Origin: Chloroflexota bacterium
Lineage (GTDB): Bacteria; Chloroflexota; UBA6077; JAJPHF01
Length of the DNA: 33,521 nt
Direction of reading: 5' to 3'
Assembly: GCA_019686175.1 (NCBI GenBank)
Contig: JADGHJ010000011.1
Location: 1-33,521, forward strand
Shown: piece by piece, positions 1-10,289 of the stretch
How the letters are laid out: the number at the start of each line of letters is the position of its first letter
Position numbering within the stretch: position 1 is the first letter of the stretch
Notes under the pieces: generated by a model
Seen by the model: only the letters and a program-made list of their open reading frames with translations
The model's database searches: none
What the model was told of the DNA's origin: nothing
Made by a program: the position numbers and the translations under genes

Positions 1-77
1 CCGCAGGCCACCAGGACCAGGCAGGCGACCAGCGCGGCCACCAGATACGCCCGCCCACCCGCGCAGCGACGCTGCAT
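1..77 (-). CDS. Truncated lipoprotein N-terminus (window edge), possibly another solute-binding protein
   Basis: ATG at 77..75 on the minus strand reads MQRRCAGGRAYLVAALVACLVLVACG..., a lipoprotein signal peptide with lipobox LVAC; runs off the window. Confidence 0.5.
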   Translation of the reverse strand, partial: MQRRCAGGRAYLVAALVACLVLVAC

Positions 78-104
78 ATCCTGTCCCCCCGTTCCGCCAC
101 GCGC

Positions 105-1052
105 CTACAGGCCGAGCAGCGCCCGCGCGTTCTCCCCCAGCACGGCCGCCTGCTCCTGCGGCGCCAGTCCCGCCTCGGCCACGTACTGCACACAGTGCCG
201 GTAGCGGTCGCCGACCGCGAACGGGAAATCCGAGCCCAGCAGCAGATGGTCGGCCCCCCACGCCTCGCGGGCCAGCCGCAGGGCGCCCGGGTGGTGGCTC
301 ACCGTGTCGTACCAGAACCGGCGCAGGTGGGTGCTGAGCGGGCCCTCGGCCTGGATGTCGGGCGAGCGCGGCGCGGCGCCGCCCCCGGTCGAGCCGTCGA
401 TCCGGCGCAGCAGGAACGGGAGCGTGCCGCCCAGGTGGGGCACGATCACCCGCAGGCGTGGGTAGCGGGTGGTGAGGCCCGAGCACACCAGGCGCAGCGC
501 GGCCACCGTGTCCTCGAACGGCGCGCCGACCACCCAGGGCAAGTTGTACTTGTCCATGCACGGCCCGCCGACCCCCACCGGGTGCAGGAACACCACCGCG
601 CCCCGCCGGTCCAGCTCGGCCCAGAACGGTTCGAACGCCGGCTCGTCGAGCGGGCGGCCTGCCACCGAGCAGCCGGTGGTGATCCCCACCATGCCAAGCG
701 AGTCGAGGCAGCGCGCCGCCTCGGCGATAGCCGCGTCCACATGCGGCAGGGGCACGCAGCCGAACGCCGCGAAGCGGCCCGGATACTGGCGCACGATATC
801 GGCGTAGAGGTCGTTGGCCAGCCGGGCGGCGGTTACCGCATCGGCCTCGCGCGCGGCGTACGGCTGGATGGCCGAGACGGACAGCACCTGCAGGTCCACC
901 TCCGCCGAGTCCATCAGCTCCACGATCTGGGGCAGCGTCAGCGGGGTGCCGGGCGCGCGGGTAGCCGGAACGACGCTGTCGCGGCCCAGGAGCCGCTCGG
1001 CGCAAGCGAGGTACTCGGGATGGAAGTAGTGCGCGTGCACGTCGATGCGCAT
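105..1052 (-). CDS. Amidohydrolase-2 family protein (ACMSD-like metal-dependent hydrolase/decarboxylase)
   Basis: N-terminal DVHAHYFHPEYL, HLGGTLPFLLRRID and GSDFPF motifs typical of amidohydrolase_2/ACMSD-like proteins. Confidence 0.85.
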   Translation of the reverse strand: MRIDVHAHYFHPEYLACAERLLGRDSVVPATRAPGTPLTLPQIVELMDSAEVDLQVLSVSAIQPYAAREADAVTAARLANDLYADIVRQYPGRFAAFGCVPLPHVDAAIAEAARCLDSLGMVGITTGCSVAGRPLDEPAFEPFWAELDRRGAVVFLHPVGVGGPCMDKYNLPWVVGAPFEDTVAALRLVCSGLTTRYPRLRVIVPHLGGTLPFLLRRIDGSTGGGAAPRSPDIQAEGPLSTHLRRFWYDTVSHHPGALRLAREAWGADHLLLGSDFPFAVGDRYRHCVQYVAEAGLAPQEQAAVLGENARALLGL

Positions 1053-1090
1053 GCTCGCTCCTCAGTCGGGCGGCCCCGTGTCGTACCTGA

Positions 1091-2158
1091 TCAGCTCTCC
1101 GCGCCGGACGAGGGCGGGGGGAGCAGCCCCGGAATGCCATTCAGCACGTAGTCCACCACGCGCTCGCCGGGCACGATGCGGTGGCTCAGCATGCCGATCC
1201 CCTCCACCTCGAAGGTGATTGTCTGGCCCACGCGCACCCAGCGGTGCGTGTCCATCGAGCAGCTCAGCCCGATCGTGCCCGTCCCCAGCACGTCGCCGGG
1301 ATACAACGTCTCGTTGTCCGACGCAAAGGCGACCAGGTGCTCGGCCAGGTAGTTGCGTCGGTGGCCCGTGTGCCCCTCGTACCACACCTCCCCGTCCACC
1401 GACAAGCGGACCCGCAGGTTGGCCTCGTCGATCTCGTCGGCCGTTACTAGGCACGGCCCCAGCACGTTGCACCAGTCCTTGGTCTTCGCCGGGCCGAAGT
1501 AGTCCGAGCGGGTGTACACGTCGCGCGCGCTACAGTCGATGAAGATCGTGTAGCCGGCGATGTACTGTTTGGCGTCCTCCACGCGGAGGTTGCGCCCCTC
1601 GCGCCCGATGACGATGCCGATCTCCAGCTCGCAGTCGAGCTGCTCGGTGAAATACGGGTAGGGGATCGGGTCGTCTGGCCCGATCACCGACGCGGGGTTG
1701 CCCTTGTAGTACGGGGGGTAGCGGTACCATTTGGGTGCCTTGGGCGGGATGCTGGGCGCCTGGGTCATGTGCTCCTCGAACACCGAGAAGTCGCGCAGCG
1801 AGCGCGGGCGCGGCAGCGGCGCGCGCAGGCGCACGTCGCGCCGGGCGTACACCAGCCGCGCGCCCTCGTGACCGCGCGGGTCGGGCTCGCCCGCAGCGAG
1901 CTGGCGGCGCACGAAGGCGAGCGCCTGCTCGGCGGCCTCGCGGGCCTTGTGAGCCCCCTCCAACCAGCCGATCATGTCGGGCGGCGTGCGCAGCGCCGCG
2001 AGCTGGCGCGGGGTGGGCTCGTCGGTCCCGGCGCGCAGATACGCCTCGTAGGCCGCGGTGAGGTCCACGATGCGGCCGTTGGGGTCACCGTCGAGCAGCG
2101 CGCCCAGCCGGTCGAATCGCCCCAGCGGCGTTTCCACGCTAAAGGTCACGAGCTTCAT
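1091..2158 (-). CDS. Fumarylacetoacetate hydrolase (FAH) family protein
   Basis: Start at MKLVTFSVETPLGRFDRLGALLDG; core LRDFSVFEEH, DCELEIGIVIGREGRN, YIAGYTIFIDCSARD, GDVLGTGTIG and EVEGIGMLSHRI motifs. Confidence 0.88.
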   Translation of the reverse strand: MKLVTFSVETPLGRFDRLGALLDGDPNGRIVDLTAAYEAYLRAGTDEPTPRQLAALRTPPDMIGWLEGAHKAREAAEQALAFVRRQLAAGEPDPRGHEGARLVYARRDVRLRAPLPRPRSLRDFSVFEEHMTQAPSIPPKAPKWYRYPPYYKGNPASVIGPDDPIPYPYFTEQLDCELEIGIVIGREGRNLRVEDAKQYIAGYTIFIDCSARDVYTRSDYFGPAKTKDWCNVLGPCLVTADEIDEANLRVRLSVDGEVWYEGHTGHRRNYLAEHLVAFASDNETLYPGDVLGTGTIGLSCSMDTHRWVRVGQTITFEVEGIGMLSHRIVPGERVVDYVLNGIPGLLPPPSSGAES

Positions 2159-2184
2159 AGCCTCCTCGCTCGGACTGAGGTAGC

Positions 2185-3297
2185 TCAGCGCATCGCGGCG
2201 AGTTCGCGCACGACCTGCTCGACGAACGACAGGTCGACCACCGTTGCCAAGTCGATGCGTTGCGGCTGCAAGCCCCTGCTCAGGAACCACTCCTGATCGG
2301 CAGCCATCGTCTGCACGTTGGGGAACGGATCGGCCTTCAGGTTGCTGGGCTGGAGCTTCTCCAGTAGCGCCCGGTCCTTGACCGCAGTGCGTTCGAGCAG
2401 CACCGGGATGACCGCGCTGCGGGCCACTGGGTCGCGCTCCCACATTGCGTGCCGATAGGTGCGGATGCCGCGTACGTAGGCGCGCATGTAGCGTAGACCC
2501 AGGTCGCGGTCGCGCAGCAGGCGCTCGCCGTAGAGCACGATCCCGATCTGGTGGTCAGGATACACCTCGCCCGCCCGGGGGCCAGCGACCGCCCAGCCGC
2601 GCTCCAGGGCGATAGTAATGAAGGGTTCCTGGAGGTACGCGGCGTCAACGGCACGGTTCTCCAGCGCGGAGAGGATATCGGCGAACGGCAGCAGGGTGAA
2701 GTCGATGTCCTCCAGCGTGAGGCCATCGCGCTGCAGCAGCAGGTCCAGCTCGATCGTCGTCGCGTCGGCGGTGTTAGCGTTGGCCACCTTGCGACCGCGC
2801 AGGTCCGCTACCCGGCTGTACGTGCCATTGTCCACGAGATCCTTGCGGATCAACAGCATCGAGCCAGCTTCCGTCCCAGCGTTGGAGCCGTGGTCGGCTA
2901 CGACTCGCAGCGGCAGGCCGCGCGCGAAGGCGTTGTACAGGCCGGCGTTGACCGAAGTGATCCCGATGTCGAGCTGGCCGGACACCAGCAGCGGCAGCAT
3001 GTCGGGCGGGCTGCTCCGCACGAACTCGACCTGGATGCCCTCCTCGCGGAAGTACCCGAGGGCGTCCGCTACGTAGTGCCCTGCTCCCGCCAGGATCTGG
3101 TAGTCGCTGACTCGAACGAGCGCCAGCTCGGGAGGCGCGGGCGCCGCGGTGGCCGCTACGACTACCGTTGGGCGAGCGAGAGGCGGCGTGGTCGCCGGCA
3201 GAGAGGGTGGCGGCGTCGCGGTGGGAGTACAGGCGAGCAGCACCCAGAAGGCAACCGCCAGCACGCCCATACAACACGGGCACAGTAGCACGCGCAT
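2185..3297 (-). CDS. ABC transporter substrate-binding lipoprotein, NMT1/NitT-TauT-like (SBP1)
   Basis: MRVLLCPCCMGVLAVAFWVLLACTPT lipobox; ADALGYFREEGIQVEFV...PLLVSGQLDIGITSVNAGLYNAFARG fold signature. Confidence 0.85.
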   Translation of the reverse strand: MRVLLCPCCMGVLAVAFWVLLACTPTATPPPSLPATTPPLARPTVVVAATAAPAPPELALVRVSDYQILAGAGHYVADALGYFREEGIQVEFVRSSPPDMLPLLVSGQLDIGITSVNAGLYNAFARGLPLRVVADHGSNAGTEAGSMLLIRKDLVDNGTYSRVADLRGRKVANANTADATTIELDLLLQRDGLTLEDIDFTLLPFADILSALENRAVDAAYLQEPFITIALERGWAVAGPRAGEVYPDHQIGIVLYGERLLRDRDLGLRYMRAYVRGIRTYRHAMWERDPVARSAVIPVLLERTAVKDRALLEKLQPSNLKADPFPNVQTMAADQEWFLSRGLQPQRIDLATVVDLSFVEQVVRELAAMR

Positions 3298-3659
3298 GGT
3301 CGCTGCCCTCGTCATCGGCCAGGTGGAACCGCGGCTGGGTAGGCCGCCACTACCGTGCCCATCGCCGCGCACAGCCGCTCGCCGAGCAGTGCCCCCCGGC
3401 GGCTCGCCACGGCGCTCAACAGAGGCATAGTGCAGGCCGGGCACGATCCACTCGCGCTGGGGCCAGCCGGTGAACCGCTCGATGCGTGCACGCACCTCCT
3501 CCACCCAGAGGAGCGGCACCACCGAGTGAGCCCAGGGCTAGGCAGGTGGAAGCGGCGCATCGCTCCCTCCCGGTTGCGCAGCATGGCAGCCAGCAGGTAC
3601 CGCGAGCGTACACTAACCGCTACCGGACAGCCAGACAAACTCTCGCGAGGTTACGTTCA

Positions 3660-4664
3660 ATGTCCGCTCAACAAAATGTCGTGCTGCGCTCGCTCGGCCT
3701 CGGCTCGATCGAGGGCATCGGGCCGGACGATGCCCTGGTGAACCTCGCTCGGCTGGCCATCTTCTGCACCGTCGTCGACTGTCACAGCTTCGCGCGCGCC
3801 GCCGACGCGCTGGCCATGTCCGTGGCCAATGTGAGCGTGCACATCCGCACGCTCGAACGGCTGTGGGGCTGCCCGCTGTTCGACCGGCGCCGCCGCGGCG
3901 CCCAGCTCACCGAGGCGGGCCACGCCGCCTACGAGTACGCGACGACCGTGCTGCGGGAGACGGTGGCGCTGCGCGCGCGGCTCAGCGACCTCGCGGGGGG
4001 CGAGGCCGGCGTGGTCACCCTCGGCGCCTCGTCGGTGCAGGGCACCTACATCCTGCCGGCCATGCTGGCCGAGTTCCACCGCCAGCATCCCGGGGCGCGC
4101 CTGCGCCTGCTCGACCTGGTGCCGGACCAGCTCGGGGAGGCAGTGGCGCGCGGCGAGATCGACTTCGCCGTGGCCAGCGAGGTGACGCCCGTGTACCGCG
4201 GGCTGCGGGTGGAGCGGCTGTGGGTCGATACGATGGTCATCCTGGCCCCGCCGCACCACCCGCTGGCCCAGCGTGGCCGCCTGACGCTGGCGGACATCGC
4301 CAGCCAGGAGTTTGTGACCGGCCGCATTCGCACGCTCGGTGACCAGATGCTGGACGCCGCGCTGGCGCAGGCCGGGTTACCCCCGCGCCGCTCGGTGATG
4401 CTCGTCGCCTCGCACGAGGCCCAGAAGCAGATGGCGCTCCAGGGCGTCGGCCTGGTCATCCTGTTCCGCCGCAACGCCGCCGAGGAGTTGGCCACCGGGC
4501 GTTTGGTGGAACTGTCGGTTGAGGGCCTGGACATGACCGAGGAGTGCCGGCTGCTGTACCGGGCCACGCACCACTTCTCGCCCCTCGCCCGGCGCCTGAT
4601 GGACTTCATCCGCGCCCAGGCGCCGCGCATTGCGACCGAACGGCAGGGTCCAGCTACGAGTTAA
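3660..4664 (+). CDS. LysR family transcriptional regulator
   Basis: N-terminal HTH: LARLAIFCTVVDCHSFARAADALAMSVANVSVHIRTLERLWGCPLFDRRRRGAQLTEAG; C-terminal LysR substrate-binding domain. Confidence 0.93.
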   Translation: MSAQQNVVLRSLGLGSIEGIGPDDALVNLARLAIFCTVVDCHSFARAADALAMSVANVSVHIRTLERLWGCPLFDRRRRGAQLTEAGHAAYEYATTVLRETVALRARLSDLAGGEAGVVTLGASSVQGTYILPAMLAEFHRQHPGARLRLLDLVPDQLGEAVARGEIDFAVASEVTPVYRGLRVERLWVDTMVILAPPHHPLAQRGRLTLADIASQEFVTGRIRTLGDQMLDAALAQAGLPPRRSVMLVASHEAQKQMALQGVGLVILFRRNAAEELATGRLVELSVEGLDMTEECRLLYRATHHFSPLARRLMDFIRAQAPRIATERQGPATS

Positions 4665-4698
4665 ATCCGTGTTTGAGGTTTGTACGCTGACAATTCGC

Positions 4699-4727
4699 TG
4701 GACTTGAGGTGCCCGCCTGCCTATCAT
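4699..4727 (+). promoter_or_regulatory. Possible sigma70-type promoter (TGGACT-N17-TATCAT) upstream of the VOC gene
   Basis: TGGACT at 4699-4704, 17-nt spacer, TATCAT at 4722-4727, in the 187-bp gap before 4852. Confidence 0.3.
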
Positions 4728-4851
4728 CGGCTTACCCTGTGCCACGCTCTGCGAGACGGACACGGGTACGGGCCGCGTGCTCCGGCCGGGCCGTATCGCA
4801 TAGGGCGCGCGGTGGTCCGGCCGAGGAGCCACGAGAGGCTGGAGGAGCCCG

Positions 4852-5709
4852 ATGGAGGCGATCAAAGTCACCAGGCTGGCGCACGTGGGCCTGCGTGCCA
4901 CCGACTTGAGCCGACAAGCGGCCTTCTACATCGACCGCTGGGGCCTGGAGCGCACCGAGGAGCACGGCCGCCAGCTGTTCCTGCGCGCCGCGGGACCCGA
5001 CCACCACGTGCTCACGCTGCACGAGGGCGGCACCGGGCTCGACCACGTGGCGTTCGAGGTCGCGCATCCCGACGACATCGAGCGCGCGGCCGAGCTGCTG
5101 AGCCGCCAGGGGATCGCGATTGCGACGCCGCCCACCCGCGAGCTGGAGCCGGGGGTGGCGAAGGCCCTGCGCTTCACCGACCCCGAGGGTAACCTGGTCG
5201 AGCTGGTGGCGGGCGTGGACCAGGTGCGCGAGCCGTACGGCCGGCGCGACGTCAAGCCACAGGCGCTCAACCACGTGGTGCTGTGGGCGAGCGACCGGCC
5301 GTCGATGGAGGCGTTCTACCGCGACCTGCTCGGTTTCAAGCTCTCGGACAACATCGGCAACTTCATGACCTTCTGGCGCTGCAACGCCAACCACCACTCG
5401 CTGGCGTTCCTCTGCCCGCGCCACGGCCAGCGCGGCCTGCAGCACGCCGCGTTCGAGCTGCGCGACTGGGAGGAGTTCATGCGCGCCGTGTTCTTCATGG
5501 GGGAGCGTGGCGTGCGGCGCTACTGGGGGCCGGGGCGACACCTGGCGGGCAACAACCTGTTCGCCTACTACTACGACCCCGAGGGGAATATCGTCGAGTA
5601 TACCGCCGAGGTCGAGCAGATCCTGGACGAGGCTAGCTATGTGCCGCCGTTTCGCGTGCCGGGTCCTGGAGTGACCGACCAGTGGGGCTCTGAGCCGCCC
5701 GACCTGTAG
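4852..5709 (+). CDS. VOC family protein, type I extradiol (catechol 2,3-dioxygenase-like) dioxygenase
   Basis: Two glyoxalase-fold repeats; putative 2-His-1-carboxylate ligands in LNHVVLWASD, GLQHAAFEL and PEGNIVEYTAE. Confidence 0.85.
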   Translation: MEAIKVTRLAHVGLRATDLSRQAAFYIDRWGLERTEEHGRQLFLRAAGPDHHVLTLHEGGTGLDHVAFEVAHPDDIERAAELLSRQGIAIATPPTRELEPGVAKALRFTDPEGNLVELVAGVDQVREPYGRRDVKPQALNHVVLWASDRPSMEAFYRDLLGFKLSDNIGNFMTFWRCNANHHSLAFLCPRHGQRGLQHAAFELRDWEEFMRAVFFMGERGVRRYWGPGRHLAGNNLFAYYYDPEGNIVEYTAEVEQILDEASYVPPFRVPGPGVTDQWGSEPPDL

Positions 5710-5833
5710 GGACGGGGCACGGTAGAGCGCTCCGGCGCCAGAGCGAGGTTGGGGATATGTACCCGCTGATCGCCCCCTGGCCGGTTCCGGCGGGTTGCCC
5801 GCGCTCGCCGGCGCCGACGACCGAGAGAGACAC

Positions 5834-6772
5834 ATGAGCACATCGCACCACGACCACGCCGCGCTGCCGCCGCCTTACCTGCAGGAGGTGTCCGACGGCA
5901 TCTTCGCCTACGTGCAGCCCGATGGGAGCTGGTTTCTCAACAACACCGGCTTCCTGGTGGGCCGCGCCGGCGTGGTATCGATCGACACCACCTCCACCGA
6001 GCGCCGCACCCGCGCCTACCTGGAGGCGATCGCCAGCGTGACCGACCGGCCTGTGCGCCTACTCGTCAACACGCACCACCACGGCGATCACACCCACGGC
6101 AACTGCCTGCTGCCGCTGGCTACCATCGTCGGCCACCGGCTGTGCCGCGAGGAGGTGCTTCGCGCCCCCTTCCCCCCGCCGCCGACGATCTTCGGCACGG
6201 TCGACTGGGGCGAGCTCCGCCCGGCGCCCCCGTTCGTCACCTTCGACGACCACCTGACGGTCTGGGTCGACGAGCTGCGCGTCGAGCTGCATCACCTCGG
6301 CACGCCGGCGCACACCACGAACGACGTCGTGGCCTGGATTCCAGAGCGCTCGGTGCTGTTCACGGGCGATCTGCTGTTCGTCGGCGGCACGCCGTTCGCG
6401 CTGATGGGCTCGGTGGCCGGCTGGCTCCAGGCGCTGGAGCGGCTGCGCGCCTTCGGTGCCACCACGCTGGTGCCCGGCCATGGCCCGGTGAGCGCGCCGA
6501 CGGCCATTGACGAGGTGGCCGCTTACCTGCGGTTCGTGCAGCGCACCGCCGCGGCCGGCAAGGCGGCAGGGCTGACGCCGCTGGCGGTGGCGCGCGAGAC
6601 CGATCTGGGCGAGTTCGCCAGTCTGACCGATCCGGAGCGCCTGGTGGGCAACCTGCACCGCGCCTACGCCGAGCTGGAGGGGCTGCCCCCGGGCGCGAGC
6701 ATCGACACGCTGGCCGCGCTGCGCGATATGGTGGCCTACAACGGCGGGCGGCCGCTGACGTGCCTGGCGTGA
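5834..6772 (+). CDS. MBL-fold metallo-hydrolase
   Basis: VNTHHHGDHTHGNCLL (HxHxDH), GTPAHTTNDVVAWIPERSVLFTGDLLF and LVPGHGPV motifs. Confidence 0.9.
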   Translation: MSTSHHDHAALPPPYLQEVSDGIFAYVQPDGSWFLNNTGFLVGRAGVVSIDTTSTERRTRAYLEAIASVTDRPVRLLVNTHHHGDHTHGNCLLPLATIVGHRLCREEVLRAPFPPPPTIFGTVDWGELRPAPPFVTFDDHLTVWVDELRVELHHLGTPAHTTNDVVAWIPERSVLFTGDLLFVGGTPFALMGSVAGWLQALERLRAFGATTLVPGHGPVSAPTAIDEVAAYLRFVQRTAAAGKAAGLTPLAVARETDLGEFASLTDPERLVGNLHRAYAELEGLPPGASIDTLAALRDMVAYNGGRPLTCLA

Positions 6773-6810
6773 GGCGGCGGGCCACGGGCTAGAGCAGCAG
6801 GAGGAGCGAC

Positions 6811-8004
6811 ATGGCGAGCACGAGGACGACGCCGACCATCGCGGAGCTGGTGGCGCGTGCCGAGGCGCTGCTGCCGCGACTGCGCGAGCGCGCCGCGGCC
6901 ACCGAGGAGCAGCGGCGGGTGCCCGACGAGACGATCGCGGAGTTTCGCGCGGCGGGCTTCTTCCGGCTGTTCCAGCCCGCGCGCTACGGCGGCTATGAGC
7001 TGGACTACGGCCTCACCCAGATCGAACTCGGCACGCGGCTGGGGCGGGCCTGCGGTTCCAGCGCCTGGGTGCAGAGCGTGGTAGCCTGCCACGCCTGGCT
7101 GCTGGGCATGTTCCCCCGCGCCGCGCAGGACGCGGTCTGGGGCGACGACCCCGACGCGCTGCTCGCTACGGGCATCGCCATGCGACACGGCGAGGGGCGT
7201 CCGGTGCCGGGCGGCTTCCGGGTCACGGGCCACTGGGAGTTCTCCAGCGGCATCGACTCCGTCGGGTGGGTCCTGCTGTTCGTCCCGTGCCTCACGGGCG
7301 ACGGTCCACCCCTCATGCGCTGTTGCCTGCTGCCCCGCGCCGACTACACCATCGAGGACACCTGGTACGCGGCGGGCCTGCGCGGCACGGGTAGCAAGGA
7401 CGTGGTGGTCCACGACGCGTTCGTGCCCGAGGCGCACACGGTGCCCATCCCGGCCATGGCGGCCGGCGAGGCGCCAGGCCGGGCGGTAAACTCCGCGTGG
7501 ATCTATCGCCTGCCGCTGACCCCGGTGTTTCCCTACAATCTGGTCGGCCCGGCGCTGGGCATCGCTTACGGTGCGCTAGACGAGTACATCGCCCAGACTG
7601 CCGCGCGGCCCGACCGGCGCGAGTCGGTGCCGCGGCACCTGCGCATCGCGGAGGCTAGCGCGGAGATCGCCGCGGCCGAGGCGCTGCTCCGCGCCGATGC
7701 GGCCGAGATCAAGTGGTGGGGCGAGGCGGGGACGGCCGTGCCCATGGAGCGCCGCGTCACCTGGCTGCGCAACCTCTGCTACGCCGCACGCCTGTGTCAG
7801 CAGGCGGTGGACCGGCTGGTCACGGCCGCGAGCGCCCACAGCCTCTTCGAGCCCAGCGCGCTGCACCGTGCCGCGCGTGACCTCCACGCCGTGATCAACC
7901 ACGTCGGTGTCTCGTGGGACAACTGGGGGGTGTGCTATGGCCGCGTGCGGGTGGGCCTCGATCCGGCCAATCCTCTGCTCGGCGCGGCGCCGCGCCACGG
8001 CTGA
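6811..8004 (+). CDS. Acyl-CoA dehydrogenase-fold flavin-dependent monooxygenase (HsaA/DszC-like)
   Basis: ETIAEFRAAGFFRLFQPARYGGYELDYGLTQIELGTRLGRACGSSAWVQSV and GFRVTGHWEFSSGID patterns typical of the HsaA/hydroxylase branch of the ACAD superfamily. Confidence 0.82.
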   Translation: MASTRTTPTIAELVARAEALLPRLRERAAATEEQRRVPDETIAEFRAAGFFRLFQPARYGGYELDYGLTQIELGTRLGRACGSSAWVQSVVACHAWLLGMFPRAAQDAVWGDDPDALLATGIAMRHGEGRPVPGGFRVTGHWEFSSGIDSVGWVLLFVPCLTGDGPPLMRCCLLPRADYTIEDTWYAAGLRGTGSKDVVVHDAFVPEAHTVPIPAMAAGEAPGRAVNSAWIYRLPLTPVFPYNLVGPALGIAYGALDEYIAQTAARPDRRESVPRHLRIAEASAEIAAAEALLRADAAEIKWWGEAGTAVPMERRVTWLRNLCYAARLCQQAVDRLVTAASAHSLFEPSALHRAARDLHAVINHVGVSWDNWGVCYGRVRVGLDPANPLLGAAPRHG

Positions 8005-8026
8005 GTGCCGGTCGAGGCGGGCAGGC

Positions 8027-9136
8027 GTGAGCGGGGGGCTGCTGGCGCTCGCCGTCGGGTTGCTCGCGCTGGGCTCTAGTGCGTGTGCTGCGGCAGGCCC
8101 CCCGCGCGCCACCGAGCCGCCGACGGGAGCGCCAGCTGCGGCCCCCGTTGCCACGGCCGCGCCGGCCGTCGGCGGCTTGCCCACGGCGCCTGGCCAGCCG
8201 TTCCACGTGGTGGCGCTCGACCCGGGGATCATTCCGGCCGTGCCGCTGTACGTGGCGCTCGACCGGGGGTACTTCGCCGAGGAGGGGCTGGAGGTCGAGC
8301 TGCAGCCGAGCCCCGACGCGACCACGGGGGCGCAGATGCTGGCCGTCGGCCAGGCCGCCTTCAACATGGCCGTGCCCGATCCGGTGCTGTTCAACGCCCT
8401 GGCGCGGGGCATCGACATCAAGCTGCTCGCCTCGGGGACCGTCAACGGGCCGGAGGATCGCCCCGCGGCCTTCCTGGTGCGCTCCGACCTGATCGCCAGC
8501 GGGCAGTACGCCTCGCCCGCGGACCTGAAGGGGCTGACCATCGCCACCCCGGCCAATTCCTCGGAGTTTTATGTCGAGCGCGTGCTACGCCAGGGCGGCC
8601 TGACGCTCGACGACGTCCAGCGGGTGATCATGCCGGTGCCGGACATCCTGTCGGCGTTCGCCAGCCAGCGGATCGCGGCGGCCTGGCAGGTCGAGCCGCT
8701 GATCACGGCGGCGGTCCGCCGCAACCTGGCTACCGTGATCGCGGGCACCGGCGAGCTGTTCCCCGGCGCGAACGGCATGGACCTGGTCATGGCGGGCAGC
8801 TTCGGGCGCGAGCAGCCCGAGGTCGCCCGGCGCTTCGTGGTCGCCTATCTGCGCGGCCTGCGCGACTACTACCACGCCTTCAACAAGGGCGACGGCGACC
8901 GCGAGCCGGTAGTCCAGGCACTGGTGGCCCACACGGTGGTCAAGGACCCGGCGCTGTACGACGTGATGGGCATGCACACGGTGGACCCGAACGGTGCGCT
9001 GAACTCGGCGAGCTGGGATGCGTTCCAGGAGTTCTACCTGCGCATGGGCCTCCAGCAGCAGCGCGTCGATCTCGCGCGCCACGTCGATGAGTCGTATCTC
9101 CAGGCCGCGCTCGACCGGCTCGGCCGTGAGCCGTGA
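8027..9136 (+). CDS. ABC transporter substrate-binding lipoprotein, NMT1-like (SBP2)
   Basis: GTG start gives VSGGLLALAVGLLALGSSACAAAG lipobox; VPLYVALDRGYFAEEGLEVELQPSPD...MLAVGQAAFNMAVPDPVLFNALARG. Confidence 0.83.
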   Translation: MSGGLLALAVGLLALGSSACAAAGPPRATEPPTGAPAAAPVATAAPAVGGLPTAPGQPFHVVALDPGIIPAVPLYVALDRGYFAEEGLEVELQPSPDATTGAQMLAVGQAAFNMAVPDPVLFNALARGIDIKLLASGTVNGPEDRPAAFLVRSDLIASGQYASPADLKGLTIATPANSSEFYVERVLRQGGLTLDDVQRVIMPVPDILSAFASQRIAAAWQVEPLITAAVRRNLATVIAGTGELFPGANGMDLVMAGSFGREQPEVARRFVVAYLRGLRDYYHAFNKGDGDREPVVQALVAHTVVKDPALYDVMGMHTVDPNGALNSASWDAFQEFYLRMGLQQQRVDLARHVDESYLQAALDRLGREP

Positions 9137-9181
9137 CCCGCGGCGCCACCGGCCCGGTCATCCCTACTGCGAGGTGAGCCG

Positions 9182-10207
9182 ATGGCGATCGATGTCCACG
9201 CGCACCTGTATCCGCCGGCCTACCTGGACGCCGTCCGCCCGCTGGAGCATGCCGGGGGCGCGGTGGGCGCCGCGGCCCAGCGCACGCTGCACGCCTTCAT
9301 CCGCCAGGACCCGGTGTTCACGGACGCCCTCGACGAGCGGCTGGCGCTAATGGACGCCGCGGGGGTGGAGCGGCAGGTGCTCAGCTTCTCCACACCCAAC
9401 ATCTGGCACCCCGACGTGGCGGTGCGCAGCGCGCTGGTGCGCGCCTTCAACGACGCCTGTGCCGAGGTGGCAGCGCAGTATCCCGGGCGGTTCGCGCTGT
9501 TCGCCAGCGTTCCGCTGCCGTTCGTCGAGGCGGCCATCGCCGAGGCGGCCCGCGCCCTCGACGAACTGGGTGCCGTCGGCATCGGCATCTGCACGCACAT
9601 CGCCGATCGCCCGGTGGACGCGCCAGAGTTCGAGCCGTTCTACGCCTACCTCGACGCGCGCGGGGCGGCGCTGTTCTTCCATCCCGACGGCTTCTGCGCC
9701 CCGGGTGTGCTCGACGAGTACCTGCTGGCCTGGGGCGTGGGCGTGCTGTTCGATGACACGCTCGCCGCACTGCGCCTGGCCGCCTCGGGCCTGGTGGCGC
9801 GCTACCCGCGCATCACCTGGATCGTGCCGCATCTGGGCGGCACCCTCCCGTTCGTTATCGGCCGGCTCGACCGCGTGTGGCGCAACGGGCAGCGTTTCGG
9901 CCTGCTCAGCCCGGCGCAGGCCGCGCTGCCGGAGCTGCCGAGCGTCTATCTGCGGCGGCTGTACTACGACACGGTGACCTACCAGGTCAACGCGCTGGCG
10001 CTGGCCCGGGAGGTGCTGGGCGTGGAGCGGCTGGTGTTCGGTAGCGACTTCCCGTACAACTCGCGCCAGAACCTGGCCACGGGCCGCGAGCAGCTCGCGG
10101 CGGCCGGCTTCACCCCGGCGGAGATCGCGCGGGTGCTACGCGACAACATCGCCGGGGTGCTGGGCCTGGCGCAAACGGCGGAAGGGCCGAGCTGTCCGCC
10201 GGGCTAA
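9182..10207 (+). CDS. Amidohydrolase-2 family protein (ACMSD-like), paralogue of 105..1052
   Basis: MAIDVHAHLYPPAYL, HLGGTLPFVIGRLDR and VFGSDFPYNSRQN motifs. Confidence 0.87.
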   Translation: MAIDVHAHLYPPAYLDAVRPLEHAGGAVGAAAQRTLHAFIRQDPVFTDALDERLALMDAAGVERQVLSFSTPNIWHPDVAVRSALVRAFNDACAEVAAQYPGRFALFASVPLPFVEAAIAEAARALDELGAVGIGICTHIADRPVDAPEFEPFYAYLDARGAALFFHPDGFCAPGVLDEYLLAWGVGVLFDDTLAALRLAASGLVARYPRITWIVPHLGGTLPFVIGRLDRVWRNGQRFGLLSPAQAALPELPSVYLRRLYYDTVTYQVNALALAREVLGVERLVFGSDFPYNSRQNLATGREQLAAAGFTPAEIARVLRDNIAGVLGLAQTAEGPSCPPG

Positions 10208-10289
10208 CGGGCGGGCCCGCCGTTCACGGCGGCTCCACCTAGCGCCAGAGGCGTTCGTGGCCGGCCGGTGGCGAGGAGGGGAGCGGGCG

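Noticed and set aside
2159-2443. N-terminal 95 codons of the 450-aa FAH ORF
   Set aside because: Overlaps SBP1 in another frame; FAH homology begins at MKLVTF (2158)
3298-3659. Possible small CDS between SBP1 and lysR (ORFs at 3312..3638 - and the upstream extension of the SBP1 ORF)
   Set aside because: No recognisable domain or convincing start; best treated as a divergent regulatory region
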